In this document: in pieces, positions 1-7,075 of the stretch | Layout of the letters: the number at the start of each line of letters is the position of its first letter | Position numbering within the stretch: position 1 is the stretch's first letter | Program-made: the position numbers and the translations under genes | Source of the DNA: CBDUUP01 sp965370435 | Lineage (GTDB): Bacteria; Chloroflexota; Anaerolineae; Anaerolineales; UBA11579 | DNA: 15,115 bases | NCBI GenBank assembly: GCA_965370435.1 | Contig: CBDUUP010000067.1 | Span: 1 to 15,115, forward strand | Direction: 5' to 3' | Notes under the pieces: generated by a model | Told to the model about the DNA's origin: nothing | Seen by the model: only the letters and a program-made list of their open reading frames with translations | Databases searched by the model: none

Positions 1-163
1 GAGGGTTCTGATAGAATGCAGGCCTAATCATTGTATCGGTTTTCCCAAGAAGAATTAATAACCTAATAACCAACACCTGGAAAGTGCGGCGCATTTTGCA
101 GCGGATGTCAAATCCGTATTTTTTCCAGATTGCTATTATAACAACTTGAGGAGAGAGTAGGGT
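1..163 (+). other. Leader region upstream of dnaA
   Basis: No open reading frame, RNA gene or convincing DnaA-box cluster is visible here. The only site resembling TTATNCACA is a two-mismatch TTTTCCAGA near 121. The 3' part carries an extended -10 promoter (separate entry) and a purine-rich ribosome binding site GAGGAGAGAG at 149-158, directly before dnaA. Whether the replication origin lies to the left cannot be judged because the window starts here. Confidence 0.5.
131..139 (+). promoter_or_regulatory. Extended -10 promoter of dnaA
   Basis: TGCTATTAT fits the TGn-TATAAT extended -10 pattern with 5/6 in the hexamer. No good -35 hexamer lies 16-18 bp upstream. Transcription would start near 146, giving a leader of only about 18 nt that begins almost at the ribosome binding site. 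Confidence 0.45.
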
Positions 164-1510
164 ATGAAGGCGGATCAGGCCTGGCAAGCTGCTTTAGGGC
201 AGCTACAAATGGAAATGCCCAAGGCGACTTACGATACCTGGGTGCGCGACACAGAAATAGTTGATTATAAAGAAGATTGTTTCACCATTGGCGTTCAAAA
301 CGCATATGCCCGCGACTGGCTGGAAAGCCGCCTGACCAGCACCGCCATCCGATTGTTGACCGGCCTGATGAACCAAAACGTGGAAGTGCGCTTCGTGGTT
401 TGGCAGCAGAGGGGAGACCCGCCGGAACCTCAGGAAACCGCCCAACCGACCCAATCCCACACCGCCAATACAGTTTCCAATCCCACCATTAACCGCCGTT
501 ACACTTTCGACAATTTTGTGGTTGGCTCCAGCAACCGCCTGGCCCACGCCGCCTGCTTAGCAGTGGCCGAGAAACCCGCCCGGGCTTATAACCCATTGTT
601 CTTGTACAGCAGCGTGGGTCTGGGCAAAACCCACCTATTGCACGCCATTGGCAATGCCTGCGGCCAGAACGGTTTGCAATCCCTATATGTCTCCTCCGAA
701 GAGTTCACCAACGACCTCATCAACGCCATCCGCTCCCACACCACCCAGGCCTTCCGAGAGAAATACCGCCACATTGATGTGCTGATGATTGACGATATCC
801 AATTCATCGCCGGAAAGGAATCCACCCAGGAGGAATTCTTCCACACCTTCAACACCCTGCACGGGCAGGACAAACAGATCGTGATCTCTTCCGACCGTTC
901 GCCCAAAGCGATGAACACCCTGGAAGAGCGCCTGCGCTCCCGTTTTGAGTGGGGGCTGACCGCCGACATCCAATCTCCAGACCTGGAGACCCGCCAGGCG
1001 ATCCTGCGCTTCAAGGCCGAGAGCGCCGGACGGGAGGTAGATCCCCAGATCATCGAATTGATCGCCCGCCGCATGCAGTCCAACATCCGCGAGCTGGAAG
1101 GGGCCTTGAACCGGGTATTGGCCTACTCCGACCTGCGCGGCATCCCCCTCACCACCGAACTGGTAGACGTAGCCCTGGTGGATTTGCTGCCCCAATACCA
1201 ACAATTGGACCCCCAGCGGGTGATCCACACTGTCGCCGAGTGCTACGGCGTCACCACCGAGCGCATGTTGGCCCGGGACCGTTCCCGCCAGGTGGCCTTG
1301 CCCCGCCAGGTAGCGATGTACTTGATGCGCGAAGACGCCGATATTTCACTACCCCAGATCGGCGCGGCCCTGGGCGGGCGAGACCATACTACGGTGATGT
1401 ACGGCTGCGATAAGATCGCTGATTTGATCGAACGCGATGAACAGCTTCGCCGCCGGATCGTCGAGATCCGCGAACAACTCTCTGGCCGGAGGCGGTACCC
1501 CCCAGTCTGA
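164..1510 (+). CDS. dnaA: Chromosomal replication initiator protein DnaA
   Basis: DnaA binds DnaA boxes at oriC, forms an ATP-dependent filament and melts the origin. The 448 residues match the family length. Domain I (about 1-82) has the typical W-x-R-D pattern (TWVRD) and binds helicase or regulators. Residues 83-110 are a short polar linker. The AAA+ domain (about 111-338) shows Walker B VLMIDD at 206-211, sensor 1 around ISSDR, the box VII arginine finger in RLRSRF (R260) and sensor 2 NIRELEGAL (R309). Domain IV (about 345-448) has the signature GGRDHTTV at 404-411. The Walker A loop reads SSVGLGKT (149-156), with the first glycine of the common GGVGLGKT replaced by serine; the invariant GKT is kept. 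ATG follows GAGGAGAGAG at good spacing. dnaN does not follow; the next gene is convergent. The identification is secure. Confidence 0.98.
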   Translation: MKADQAWQAALGQLQMEMPKATYDTWVRDTEIVDYKEDCFTIGVQNAYARDWLESRLTSTAIRLLTGLMNQNVEVRFVVWQQRGDPPEPQETAQPTQSHTANTVSNPTINRRYTFDNFVVGSSNRLAHAACLAVAEKPARAYNPLFLYSSVGLGKTHLLHAIGNACGQNGLQSLYVSSEEFTNDLINAIRSHTTQAFREKYRHIDVLMIDDIQFIAGKESTQEEFFHTFNTLHGQDKQIVISSDRSPKAMNTLEERLRSRFEWGLTADIQSPDLETRQAILRFKAESAGREVDPQIIELIARRMQSNIRELEGALNRVLAYSDLRGIPLTTELVDVALVDLLPQYQQLDPQRVIHTVAECYGVTTERMLARDRSRQVALPRQVAMYLMREDADISLPQIGAALGGRDHTTVMYGCDKIADLIERDEQLRRRIVEIREQLSGRRRYPPV

Positions 1511-1543
1511 ATGACATCATCTCTCTCATTGATGCGCCTCTGC

Positions 1544-1583
1544 CCCGCCGCGATTGCCTTCCCGCTGCGGGGCGGCGGGTTTT
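1544..1583 (+). terminator. Rho-independent terminator after dnaA
   Basis: An 8-bp GC stem CCCGCCGC (1544-1551) pairs with GCGGCGGG (1572-1579), followed by TTTT. The loop itself can form a small competing hairpin CCCG-CTG-CGGG. It sits 34 bp after the dnaA stop codon. Confidence 0.75.
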
Positions 1584-1590
1584 AATGATG

Positions 1591-1706
1591 GTTGCAAGTT
1601 GAAGGTTGGCAGGTTGAAAGTTTGCAGACAAGCAAGTTGCAAGTTTGCAGGTTGGCAAGTGGCAGGTTGTAGATTGCAAGTTGCCAGTTAGCAGATTGCA
1701 GGTTGA
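1591..1706 (+). repeat. Degenerate heptad repeat block A (GCAAGTT-like)
   Basis: About 115 bp consists almost only of 7-8 bp units of the form GCAAGTT, GCAGGTT, GCAGATT and GTTGGCA, in near-tandem array with small phase shifts. The block is strongly purine/T biased on the plus strand. It starts right after the dnaA terminator. Frames through it are repetitive and have no ribosome binding site, so it is not coding. It resembles the short tandem heptamer repeats known from some bacterial intergenic regions; its function is unknown. Confidence 0.8.
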
Positions 1707-1796
1707 AAACGGAGGCTGGAGGAGTTAGATTGAAAAAGGGGATTTTTCTTCGTAACCAATTTTCACCACTCAACGTACACTGGCGTTGTTCATTTC
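1707..1796. other. Spacer between the heptad blocks with small hairpins
   Basis: This stretch separates the two heptad blocks. It contains a perfect hairpin GAAAAA-GGGGA-TTTTTC (1732-1748) and a weaker CAACG/CGTTG pair (1771-1775 with 1784-1788). Either could help end minus-strand transcription of the phosphodiesterase gene, but neither has the GC stem plus T-run of a convincing terminator. No gene is visible. Confidence 0.3.
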
Positions 1797-1839
1797 CAAC
1801 TGTCCACTGCCCACTGACAACTGTCTACTGCCTACTCCT
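1797..1839 (+). repeat. Degenerate heptad repeat block B (AACTGTC/CACTGCC-like)
   Basis: Six successive units with strict 7-bp period: AACTGTC, CACTGCC, CACTGAC, AACTGTC, TACTGCC, TACTCCT. The consensus is YACTGNC. It abuts the stop codon (1838-1840) of the minus-strand phosphodiesterase. Read on the opposite strand, block A has the related unit AACYTGC, so the two blocks form a loose inverted pair around a 90-bp spacer. Confidence 0.8.
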
Positions 1840-3121
1840 AAAGCCTCACCGCCAGGAACGGCACCAACATCTCCTCCGGCGATAGACCGCCGTGGCGGCC
1901 AAGGAGGGGATTTTTCTTGTTCGCCCACCAGAGGTAGGCGTCCCCTCGGGTGATGACGATCAAGTCACCCAGTCGGTCCATGAGGCGGGGGTCCGGCTCT
2001 CCCGGCCCGAATAGCCCGGTTTCCAGCGCCTTCCTGGGCTTAAGGATAGTGAACTGGTCGGGCCAGGCGCGGTGGAAATATTCACGCACCGCCTCAACCT
2101 CGCCGGGCTTGATGTGTAAGTACATCAGCCGGTTTTCGCCGGTGGGTTTGATGTGCAGGCGGCGGGCCAGGTCAGGGTGGCTGCTGAGGTCATAGTGAGG
2201 GTCTTTCGGGGTGGTGATCCCGCCGTGGTCGGCGGTCAAGATCAACAAGGTATCCCGGCGCGCGGGTGCGCTGAGCTGGTCGAGGAATAAACGCTCCATC
2301 GCCTGGCTGAAAATGGTGAAATCCGCTTCCGGGCGTTGGGCGTCGGGGCCAAAGCGGTGGGAGAGGCCGTCCACCTCGCTCCAGTAAATCCAGACGAACA
2401 TCTTTTCATCCAGCCGGTCTTCCAGCAATTCGCGGGCGCTGATCCATAGGTCGGCCAAGCTCCCATAACTATGCAAATTCACCTCCGGCATGAGCATGCG
2501 GGAAAGTCCCGACCGGATGATGGAGTAATGGTAAAACGAGTGCGCCTCCACGCCGTTGGCCGCCAGATGAGGGCCAATTGTGGATACCGGCAAGAAGGTC
2601 TGGGGGTTAAACCCGGCCAGGGCCAGGTTGTCAGTGCCGCTCCGGTAGGTGATAGGCCGGTGCAGGATCATATTGGCCGCCACGCCGTACTCCTTGAGCC
2701 ACATTTCATACCCGACGATGCCGTGCTCTGCGGGGCTGCGCCCCGTCCAAAAGGTGGTGAGGGCGGTGTTGGTGGTGCTGGGGACGGTGGAGGTGAGAGG
2801 CGCTAATAAGCCCTCCTGCGCCAGCCTCCCCCATACCGGCGTGGTACCGTCAGCGATCCAGCGCTGCAAGCGGTGCAGGGCCAGCGAATCCATCAAGACC
2901 ATCACCACCCGGCGGATACCTTCCCCCAAGGGAGAGAGAATTTCAGGGATCAGCGGCGTCCCCTCCAGACCGGGCGCGCCCAGGAGCTGGCCCACGCTGG
3001 CGGGAATATTGAGGATAGATTGGCCCTCATATTGGGGGTAGATCAGATCGTCGCCTAAATTCAACCCAGGCAAGCGATGTTTCTTGAGGCGGGGCAGCAA
3101 CTCGGAGGATAAGTCGGGCAC
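1838..3121 (-). CDS. Alkaline phosphatase superfamily protein (type I phosphodiesterase/nucleotide pyrophosphatase)
   Basis: A 427-residue metal-dependent phosphoesterase related to nucleotide pyrophosphatase/phosphodiesterases. The first metal-ligand motif is VLMDSL (D78). The nucleophile segment runs from TVPSTT to WTGRSPAEHGI; spacing from the TG pair places the catalytic threonine at T117. Further metal-ligand motifs are EVDGLSHRFGPD, LTADHGG and, at the C-terminus, GRHGGLSPEEMLVPF. There is no signal peptide or membrane helix, so the enzyme is probably cytoplasmic; the substrate cannot be read from sequence. The start is GTG, supported by AAGGAGA about 6 nt upstream and by its own promoter. 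It lies 74 bp downstream of nadB on the same strand, so read-through from the nad operon is possible. A broken relative of its N-terminus lies at 6873-6955. Family call is firm, specificity unknown. Confidence 0.88.
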   Translation of the reverse strand: MPDLSSELLPRLKKHRLPGLNLGDDLIYPQYEGQSILNIPASVGQLLGAPGLEGTPLIPEILSPLGEGIRRVVMVLMDSLALHRLQRWIADGTTPVWGRLAQEGLLAPLTSTVPSTTNTALTTFWTGRSPAEHGIVGYEMWLKEYGVAANMILHRPITYRSGTDNLALAGFNPQTFLPVSTIGPHLAANGVEAHSFYHYSIIRSGLSRMLMPEVNLHSYGSLADLWISARELLEDRLDEKMFVWIYWSEVDGLSHRFGPDAQRPEADFTIFSQAMERLFLDQLSAPARRDTLLILTADHGGITTPKDPHYDLSSHPDLARRLHIKPTGENRLMYLHIKPGEVEAVREYFHRAWPDQFTILKPRKALETGLFGPGEPDPRLMDRLGDLIVITRGDAYLWWANKKNPLLGRHGGLSPEEMLVPFLAVRL

Positions 3122-3146
3122 GTGGTCTCCTTTTTACTCAAGCACA

Positions 3147-3176
3147 AATATAAATTAATATCGTTCGCTCTTTCAA
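3147..3176 (-). promoter_or_regulatory. Promoter of the phosphodiesterase gene
   Basis: On the minus strand TTGAAA (3176-3171, 5/6 to TTGACA) and TATATT (3152-3147, 5/6 to TATAAT) are separated by 18 bp. Transcription would start near 3140, about 19 nt before the GTG start. There is no TGn extension, unlike most other promoters in the window. Confidence 0.5.
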
Positions 3177-3195
3177 GAAAATCGAATGGTATCTC

Positions 3196-4779
3196 TCATT
3201 CCCCATCTATCTCCAGAGCATCTTCCCGGTAATGGCACCCTCGGCTCTGGCGATTACGGGCCGCGGCGTAAGTCACATTCAATGCTGCCTGAATACTGTT
3301 TCGCAAACCCACCAGTCCATCGCTCAAGCGCGTTTTGCGATAGAAATTTTCAATCTCCTCCTGTAAGTAACGCAAATCACGGATCGCTCGTTTGATTCGA
3401 TATTCATTGCGAATCAAACCCACATAGTGCCACATCAAATTGCGGATCGTGGTCATATCGGCTTGAATCAAGGCCGGATCAGGGTCAAACAACAGCCCCT
3501 CGGTAGACCACTCTGGTACGTCTGGATCGGTATAGTCAGTCGCGGTGGATTGGGCGCGGATATCGGCCGCAGTTCTCGCCCCCCACACCAAGCCATCAAG
3601 TAAAGAAGCGCTCGCCAGCCGGTTGGCTCCATGAACGCCGTTGCAAGAAATCTCCCCCACCGCATATAATCCCGGAATCGAACTGCGCCCCACCAAATCC
3701 ACATGAACCCCACCACAAAAATAATGCGCTGCGGGCACTACCGGAATGGGTTGCCGGGTAATGTCAATATCTTCCGCCTTGCAGTGAGCGTATATTTGGG
3801 GAAAGCGTTTTTTAATCGCCTCGGCAGGTTTATGCGAGGCGATATCCAAATACACATGGGGATAATCCTGGGTGAGCATCTCCCAAAAAATTGCCCGCGC
3901 CACAACATCTCGGGGAGCCAATTCTTTCCACTGGGGGGCATAGCGTTCCATGAACCGGTCGCCTTCCGGCGTTAAAAGTACCGCCCCCTCGCCACGAACC
4001 GTCTCGCTGATTAAAAATCGAGCTGCGCCCGGCAGGTGCAAGGCTGTAGGATGGAACTGAATATACTCGGCGTTGATAATTCTTGCCCCAGCACGGTAAG
4101 CCATCGCTAACCCATCCCCTCGGGCGCCTTCTGGATTGGTTGTGTTTAGATAGATTTGTCCCAACCCTCCAGTAGCCAGAACCGTGTGTTCAGCTATGAT
4201 CGGAAATACGTTCCCTTCCTGCTGGTTTAAAGTATAAGCGCCCACACACACCGGAGAATCATAAACTGCCATCGGGTCACGAGCGTGGTGCGGTATGGTG
4301 ATCAAATCAATGGCGGTATGGTTGGTCAGCACAGTCACATTGGGGTGGGATTTTAGATTTTGCAGCAAGGCGACCATGATCGCTTTTCCGGTCGTATCCC
4401 GCACATGCAAAATTCTCCGGCTAGAATGGGCTGCTTCTAAGCCAAATACCAGTTCATTTTGCGCATCTCGATCAAAAGGCACTTTGGCCTGATTGATTAA
4501 GATCTTCTCAATCCATTGGGGACCTTCCCGGGCGATTATTTCCACCGCCGGGGCGTAGCATAACCCCGCCCCAGCTCGCAAAATATCATCAATTAAAATT
4601 TCAGCCTGATCGTCAACGCCCCGGCTTACAATTCCCCCTTGAGCATAGCGAGAATTTGACTCCAGGGGGTCGCTCGCCCGCGTTAAAACCGTGATCTGGC
4701 GCTGTGTATCGGCAGCAAGCTGGATGGCCGTCACCACCCCGGCAATCCCACTTCCAAGAATTAAGACTTCAGTTTGCAA
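3196..4779 (-). CDS. nadB: L-aspartate oxidase NadB
   Basis: NadB is an FAD enzyme of the succinate dehydrogenase/fumarate reductase flavoprotein family. It oxidises L-aspartate to iminoaspartate, the first step of de novo NAD synthesis, and passes the unstable product to NadA. The 527 residues are close to family length. The FAD-binding GSGIAG motif is at 9-14, followed by SNSRYAQGGI, the HSSRRILH segment, HPTAL, the active-site RDVVARAI region and the flavin-contacting block with GLYAVGEISC and GANRLASASLLDG. The C-terminal helical domain is present. The start is TTG (4779) with AGGAAA about 8 bases before it; the next upstream in-frame candidates have no better site, and the FAD motif begins only nine residues in. 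It is the last gene of nadC-nadA-nadB, 26 bp after nadA. Confidence 0.96.
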   Translation of the reverse strand: MQTEVLILGSGIAGVVTAIQLAADTQRQITVLTRASDPLESNSRYAQGGIVSRGVDDQAEILIDDILRAGAGLCYAPAVEIIAREGPQWIEKILINQAKVPFDRDAQNELVFGLEAAHSSRRILHVRDTTGKAIMVALLQNLKSHPNVTVLTNHTAIDLITIPHHARDPMAVYDSPVCVGAYTLNQQEGNVFPIIAEHTVLATGGLGQIYLNTTNPEGARGDGLAMAYRAGARIINAEYIQFHPTALHLPGAARFLISETVRGEGAVLLTPEGDRFMERYAPQWKELAPRDVVARAIFWEMLTQDYPHVYLDIASHKPAEAIKKRFPQIYAHCKAEDIDITRQPIPVVPAAHYFCGGVHVDLVGRSSIPGLYAVGEISCNGVHGANRLASASLLDGLVWGARTAADIRAQSTATDYTDPDVPEWSTEGLLFDPDPALIQADMTTIRNLMWHYVGLIRNEYRIKRAIRDLRYLQEEIENFYRKTRLSDGLVGLRNSIQAALNVTYAAARNRQSRGCHYREDALEIDGE

Positions 4780-4805
4780 AAAGTATATTTCCTATCTTTC
4801 GAAGT

Positions 4806-5846
4806 TCAACCAATTTCAATCATGCGTGTCACTGAGCGCGCTGCTCGAGTTCGAATCTCTTCAGGCACATCCACTTCGTAGCGCTCTTGGCGCAAACTCT
4901 CCAGGGTGTCTTCCATCGTGATCTTGTTCATATGCGGGCAGCGCACCATACACAGGCGCAGTAATTCTTTGTCTGGATTAGCCCCGGCAATATTGTCGCC
5001 CATGGAGCATTCGGTCAGTAATAAATAACGCGGGGCATTGGTCTCAGCCACGTAATTTATCATTGCCGTAGTGCTGCCCGAGAAATCCGCAGCCGCGATG
5101 ACTTCTGGACTGCATTCCGGGTGAGCGGCAATCAACACATCCGGAAACTGCTTTCGAATAGTTAGAATGTCGGGTACATTGAATTTTTCATGCACCTCGC
5201 AGCGCCCTTCCCAACCGATGAAATCATAAGCCACGTCCTCAGGAATTGTGATTTCATGGTTGTGGATTGTTGGGTAAATGATCTTTTTCCCCGTTTCAGC
5301 GGCCACGTTGGCTGCCAGATATTGATCGGGCACGAAAATGATCGTGTCCGAATCCAGCGATTCGACCACTGCCACCGCATTCCCAGAGGTGCAGCAAATA
5401 TCCACCTCCGCCTTCACCTCGGCATAAGTGTTCACATAGGCCACTATGGGCACGTTCGAAAATCGAGCCTTCAGGCTGCGCACATCCTCGGCAGTGATAC
5501 TTTCAGCCAGTGAACAACCAGCCTTGTCCGTGGGGATCAAAACTTTTTTCTGGGGATTGAGGATCTTGGCCGTTTCGGCCATGAATTGCACCCCACAAAA
5601 AATAATGATGTCTTTTTCTGTTTCAGCGGCTCTGCGGCTCAGTGCCAAGGAATCCCCCGTAAAATCTGGAATCGAATGGAAAAGCGCAGGTTCCATATAA
5701 TTGTGTCCTAAAATCACCGCGTTTTTCTCTTCTTTCAGCCGCTCGATCTCATAGGCCAGTTCAGCCTTATAGCGCAGTTCCACATCCGGCACAATGTCAT
5801 GCAGTTTTATTTGTAAATGGGTATAGATTTCCTTTACCGATGTCAT
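4806..5846 (-). CDS. nadA: Quinolinate synthase NadA
   Basis: NadA is a [4Fe-4S] enzyme that condenses iminoaspartate with dihydroxyacetone phosphate to quinolinate. The 346 residues contain the three expected cluster ligands: C84 in IFCGVQFMAET, C216 in WEGRCEVHEKF and C303 in RCPHMNKI. The wide first-to-second ligand spacing resembles the longer Bacillus-type NadA more than the compact E. coli or Thermotoga forms. Other conserved segments are ILGHNYM, FTGDSL, HPECSPEV and the GSTTAM loop. Additional cysteines (C111, C151, C152, C245, C280) are present. ATG is preceded by AGGATA. It lies between nadC (12 bp upstream) and nadB (26 bp downstream), as expected for co-transcription. Confidence 0.97.
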   Translation of the reverse strand: MTSVKEIYTHLQIKLHDIVPDVELRYKAELAYEIERLKEEKNAVILGHNYMEPALFHSIPDFTGDSLALSRRAAETEKDIIIFCGVQFMAETAKILNPQKKVLIPTDKAGCSLAESITAEDVRSLKARFSNVPIVAYVNTYAEVKAEVDICCTSGNAVAVVESLDSDTIIFVPDQYLAANVAAETGKKIIYPTIHNHEITIPEDVAYDFIGWEGRCEVHEKFNVPDILTIRKQFPDVLIAAHPECSPEVIAAADFSGSTTAMINYVAETNAPRYLLLTECSMGDNIAGANPDKELLRLCMVRCPHMNKITMEDTLESLRQERYEVDVPEEIRTRAARSVTRMIEIG

Positions 5847-5858
5847 TCTATTATCCTG

Positions 5859-6839
5859 TCAACTAATCTGTGTGAGAAGCATGCTCATGTCAAATGTTGG
5901 CGCAGAATGGGTCAGCGCGCCAATCGAAATATAATCTACTCCGGTTTCAGCAATCGCCCGCAACCGCGCTAAAGAAACATTGCCTGAAGCTTCCAAGGGC
6001 GTTCGCCCGTCGGCAATTGCCACAGCCTGTTGCATCTTTTCCAGGCTCATATTATCCAACATAATTCGATCCACCATTAAATCCAAAGCAATTTGTAATT
6101 CTTTCAGATCTTTCACCTCAACTTCAATCGGGTATTTATCGTCAAACATCCGGCGCACCCGTCCAACCGCGGCTTCAATTCCCCCGGCAGCGACAATATG
6201 ATTTTCCTTTATCAACGCCATATCATACAGCCCCATGCGGTGGTTTTGCCCTCCCCCCATCCTGACCGCATATTTATCCAGGATACGAAAGCCCGGCGCG
6301 GTTTTCCGCGTGTCCAAGATCACCGCCTGGGTCCCTTCCACAAGGTCTACAAACTTTTGGGTCAGGCTGGCTATTCCAGAAAGCCGCCCCAAGAAATTCA
6401 ACCCAATGCGTTCGCCAATCAGCGCTCCCTGACCCCGCCCAGAAATCTCAATCAGTGTTTGCCCCGACAGGACTCGACTGCCATCCCGCACTTGGGGAAG
6501 AAATTCAATTCTCTCATCCACCAAACAATAAATCGCCCTCATCATGGGGATACCTGCGACAACGCCCTCCTGTTTGGCGATCACTTTGCCAGAAAGGTGA
6601 GTTTCCTCACTTACCGTTGCCCCACTGGTGATATCCCCATTTCGAATCATCTGCTCAAACCGCTGTGTCTGTGGATCAAAGGCTAGATCTTCACCCAAGC
6701 TCAACAAGATTAAATCCAACACACCCTGGGTCCTGAGTTCATCTGGCAGAGAGTCAAAAGCTTGAGCAAGCCCCACCCCATCAAGCTGGAAGGAAATAGT
6801 ATTTCGATTTTGCATTTTGCTATTTACAACAATCACCAA
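5859..6839 (-). CDS. nadC: Nicotinate-nucleotide pyrophosphorylase (carboxylating) NadC
   Basis: NadC converts quinolinate and PRPP to nicotinate mononucleotide with loss of CO2. Recognised blocks are GDITSGATV near the N-terminus, ERIGLNFLGRLSGIAS, the phosphate/PRPP segment DTRKTAPGFR, RMGGGQNHRMGLYDM, IKENHI, VEVEVKDL, IMLDNMS and the C-terminal GVDYISIGALTHS. At up to 326 residues it is longer than the usual 280 or so: it has an N-terminal extension and about a dozen extra residues (FDPQTQRFEQMI) between the LGEDL helix and GDITS. The given TTG start lies only about 15 nt from the predicted transcription start and has no ribosome binding site; ATG at 6815 (318 residues, beginning MQNRNT) is an equally good or better start. 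First gene of the nad operon. Confidence 0.95.
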   Translation of the reverse strand: MVIVVNSKMQNRNTISFQLDGVGLAQAFDSLPDELRTQGVLDLILLSLGEDLAFDPQTQRFEQMIRNGDITSGATVSEETHLSGKVIAKQEGVVAGIPMMRAIYCLVDERIEFLPQVRDGSRVLSGQTLIEISGRGQGALIGERIGLNFLGRLSGIASLTQKFVDLVEGTQAVILDTRKTAPGFRILDKYAVRMGGGQNHRMGLYDMALIKENHIVAAGGIEAAVGRVRRMFDDKYPIEVEVKDLKELQIALDLMVDRIMLDNMSLEKMQQAVAIADGRTPLEASGNVSLARLRAIAETGVDYISIGALTHSAPTFDMSMLLTQIS

Positions 6840-6860
6840 TAATTTGTTGATTGTTCTTTA

Positions 6861-6891
6861 ATTATAACAAGAGAAATTAGCAATAGAACAA
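6861..6891 (-). promoter_or_regulatory. Promoter of the nadC-nadA-nadB operon
   Basis: On the minus strand TGTTATAAT (6869-6861) is a perfect extended -10. TTGTTC (6891-6886) is a possible but poor -35 at 19 bp. Transcription would start near 6854. The upstream part overlaps the phosphodiesterase remnant. No clear NadR-, NiaR- or NrtR-type operator could be recognised by eye. Confidence 0.6.
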
Positions 6892-6955
6892 CCATAGTAG
6901 GGAGAATGAAGCCATCCGCCAGGTTCAGGCCAGGCAGTAATTTGGAACTCAAGTC
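6873..6955 (-). pseudogene. Decayed N-terminal remnant of a phosphodiesterase paralogue
   Basis: Translated on the minus strand from 6955, this reads DLSSKLLPGLNLADGFILP, matching residues 3-29 of the intact phosphodiesterase at 1838-3121 (DLSSELLP, then LPGLNLGDDLIYP) with seven residues missing in the middle. After a frameshift the similarity continues: YYGCSIANF against YEGQSILNI. Nothing of the catalytic domain follows; the remnant stops next to the nad -10 box. There is no start codon or ribosome binding site at its head. Read as a fragment of a related gene left after deletion. Confidence 0.6.
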
Positions 6956-6988
6956 AAGCGAGTTTTCCCTTTCAGAGCGGAGAACTTT

Positions 6989-6997
6989 TGATATAAT
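6989..6997 (+). promoter_or_regulatory. Extended -10 promoter of the ABC permease genes
   Basis: TGATATAAT is a perfect extended -10. The best -35 candidate 17 bp upstream (CTTTCA) is poor. Transcription would start near 7004, giving a 72-nt leader. Confidence 0.6.
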
Positions 6998-7025
6998 GGA
7001 ACCGTAAGTAGGCTCAAAACGCACA

Positions 7026-7036
7026 TACATTATGTA
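7026..7036. promoter_or_regulatory. Small palindrome in the permease leader, possible operator
   Basis: TACATTATGTA is palindromic except for its central base and lies 20-30 bp downstream of the predicted start site, a position where a repressor could act. No regulator gene is in the window, so the role is a guess. Confidence 0.25.
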
Positions 7037-7075
7037 GCAACCGAATTCACCCGAACCCAACACAGGATAAATTCT

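Noticed and set aside
121..129. DnaA box upstream of dnaA
   Set aside because: Only one site with two mismatches to TTATNCACA and no cluster, so no origin can be claimed.
949..1413. Second frame inside dnaA and the other long frames antisense to dnaA and to the binding proteins
   Set aside because: They are shadows of GC-rich coding sequence; no recognisable domain and no ribosome binding site.
1582..1773. Open frame on the minus strand through heptad block A
   Set aside because: Its repetitive N-L-Q/C-N-L composition is simply the heptad repeat translated; there is no ribosome binding site.
1591..1839. CRISPR array
   Set aside because: Units are 7 bp with no 20-40 bp conserved repeats and no spacers of constant length, and there are no cas genes.
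2579..2588. DnaA-box-like GTATCCACA on the minus strand
   Set aside because: Single near match inside the phosphodiesterase coding sequence; expected by chance.
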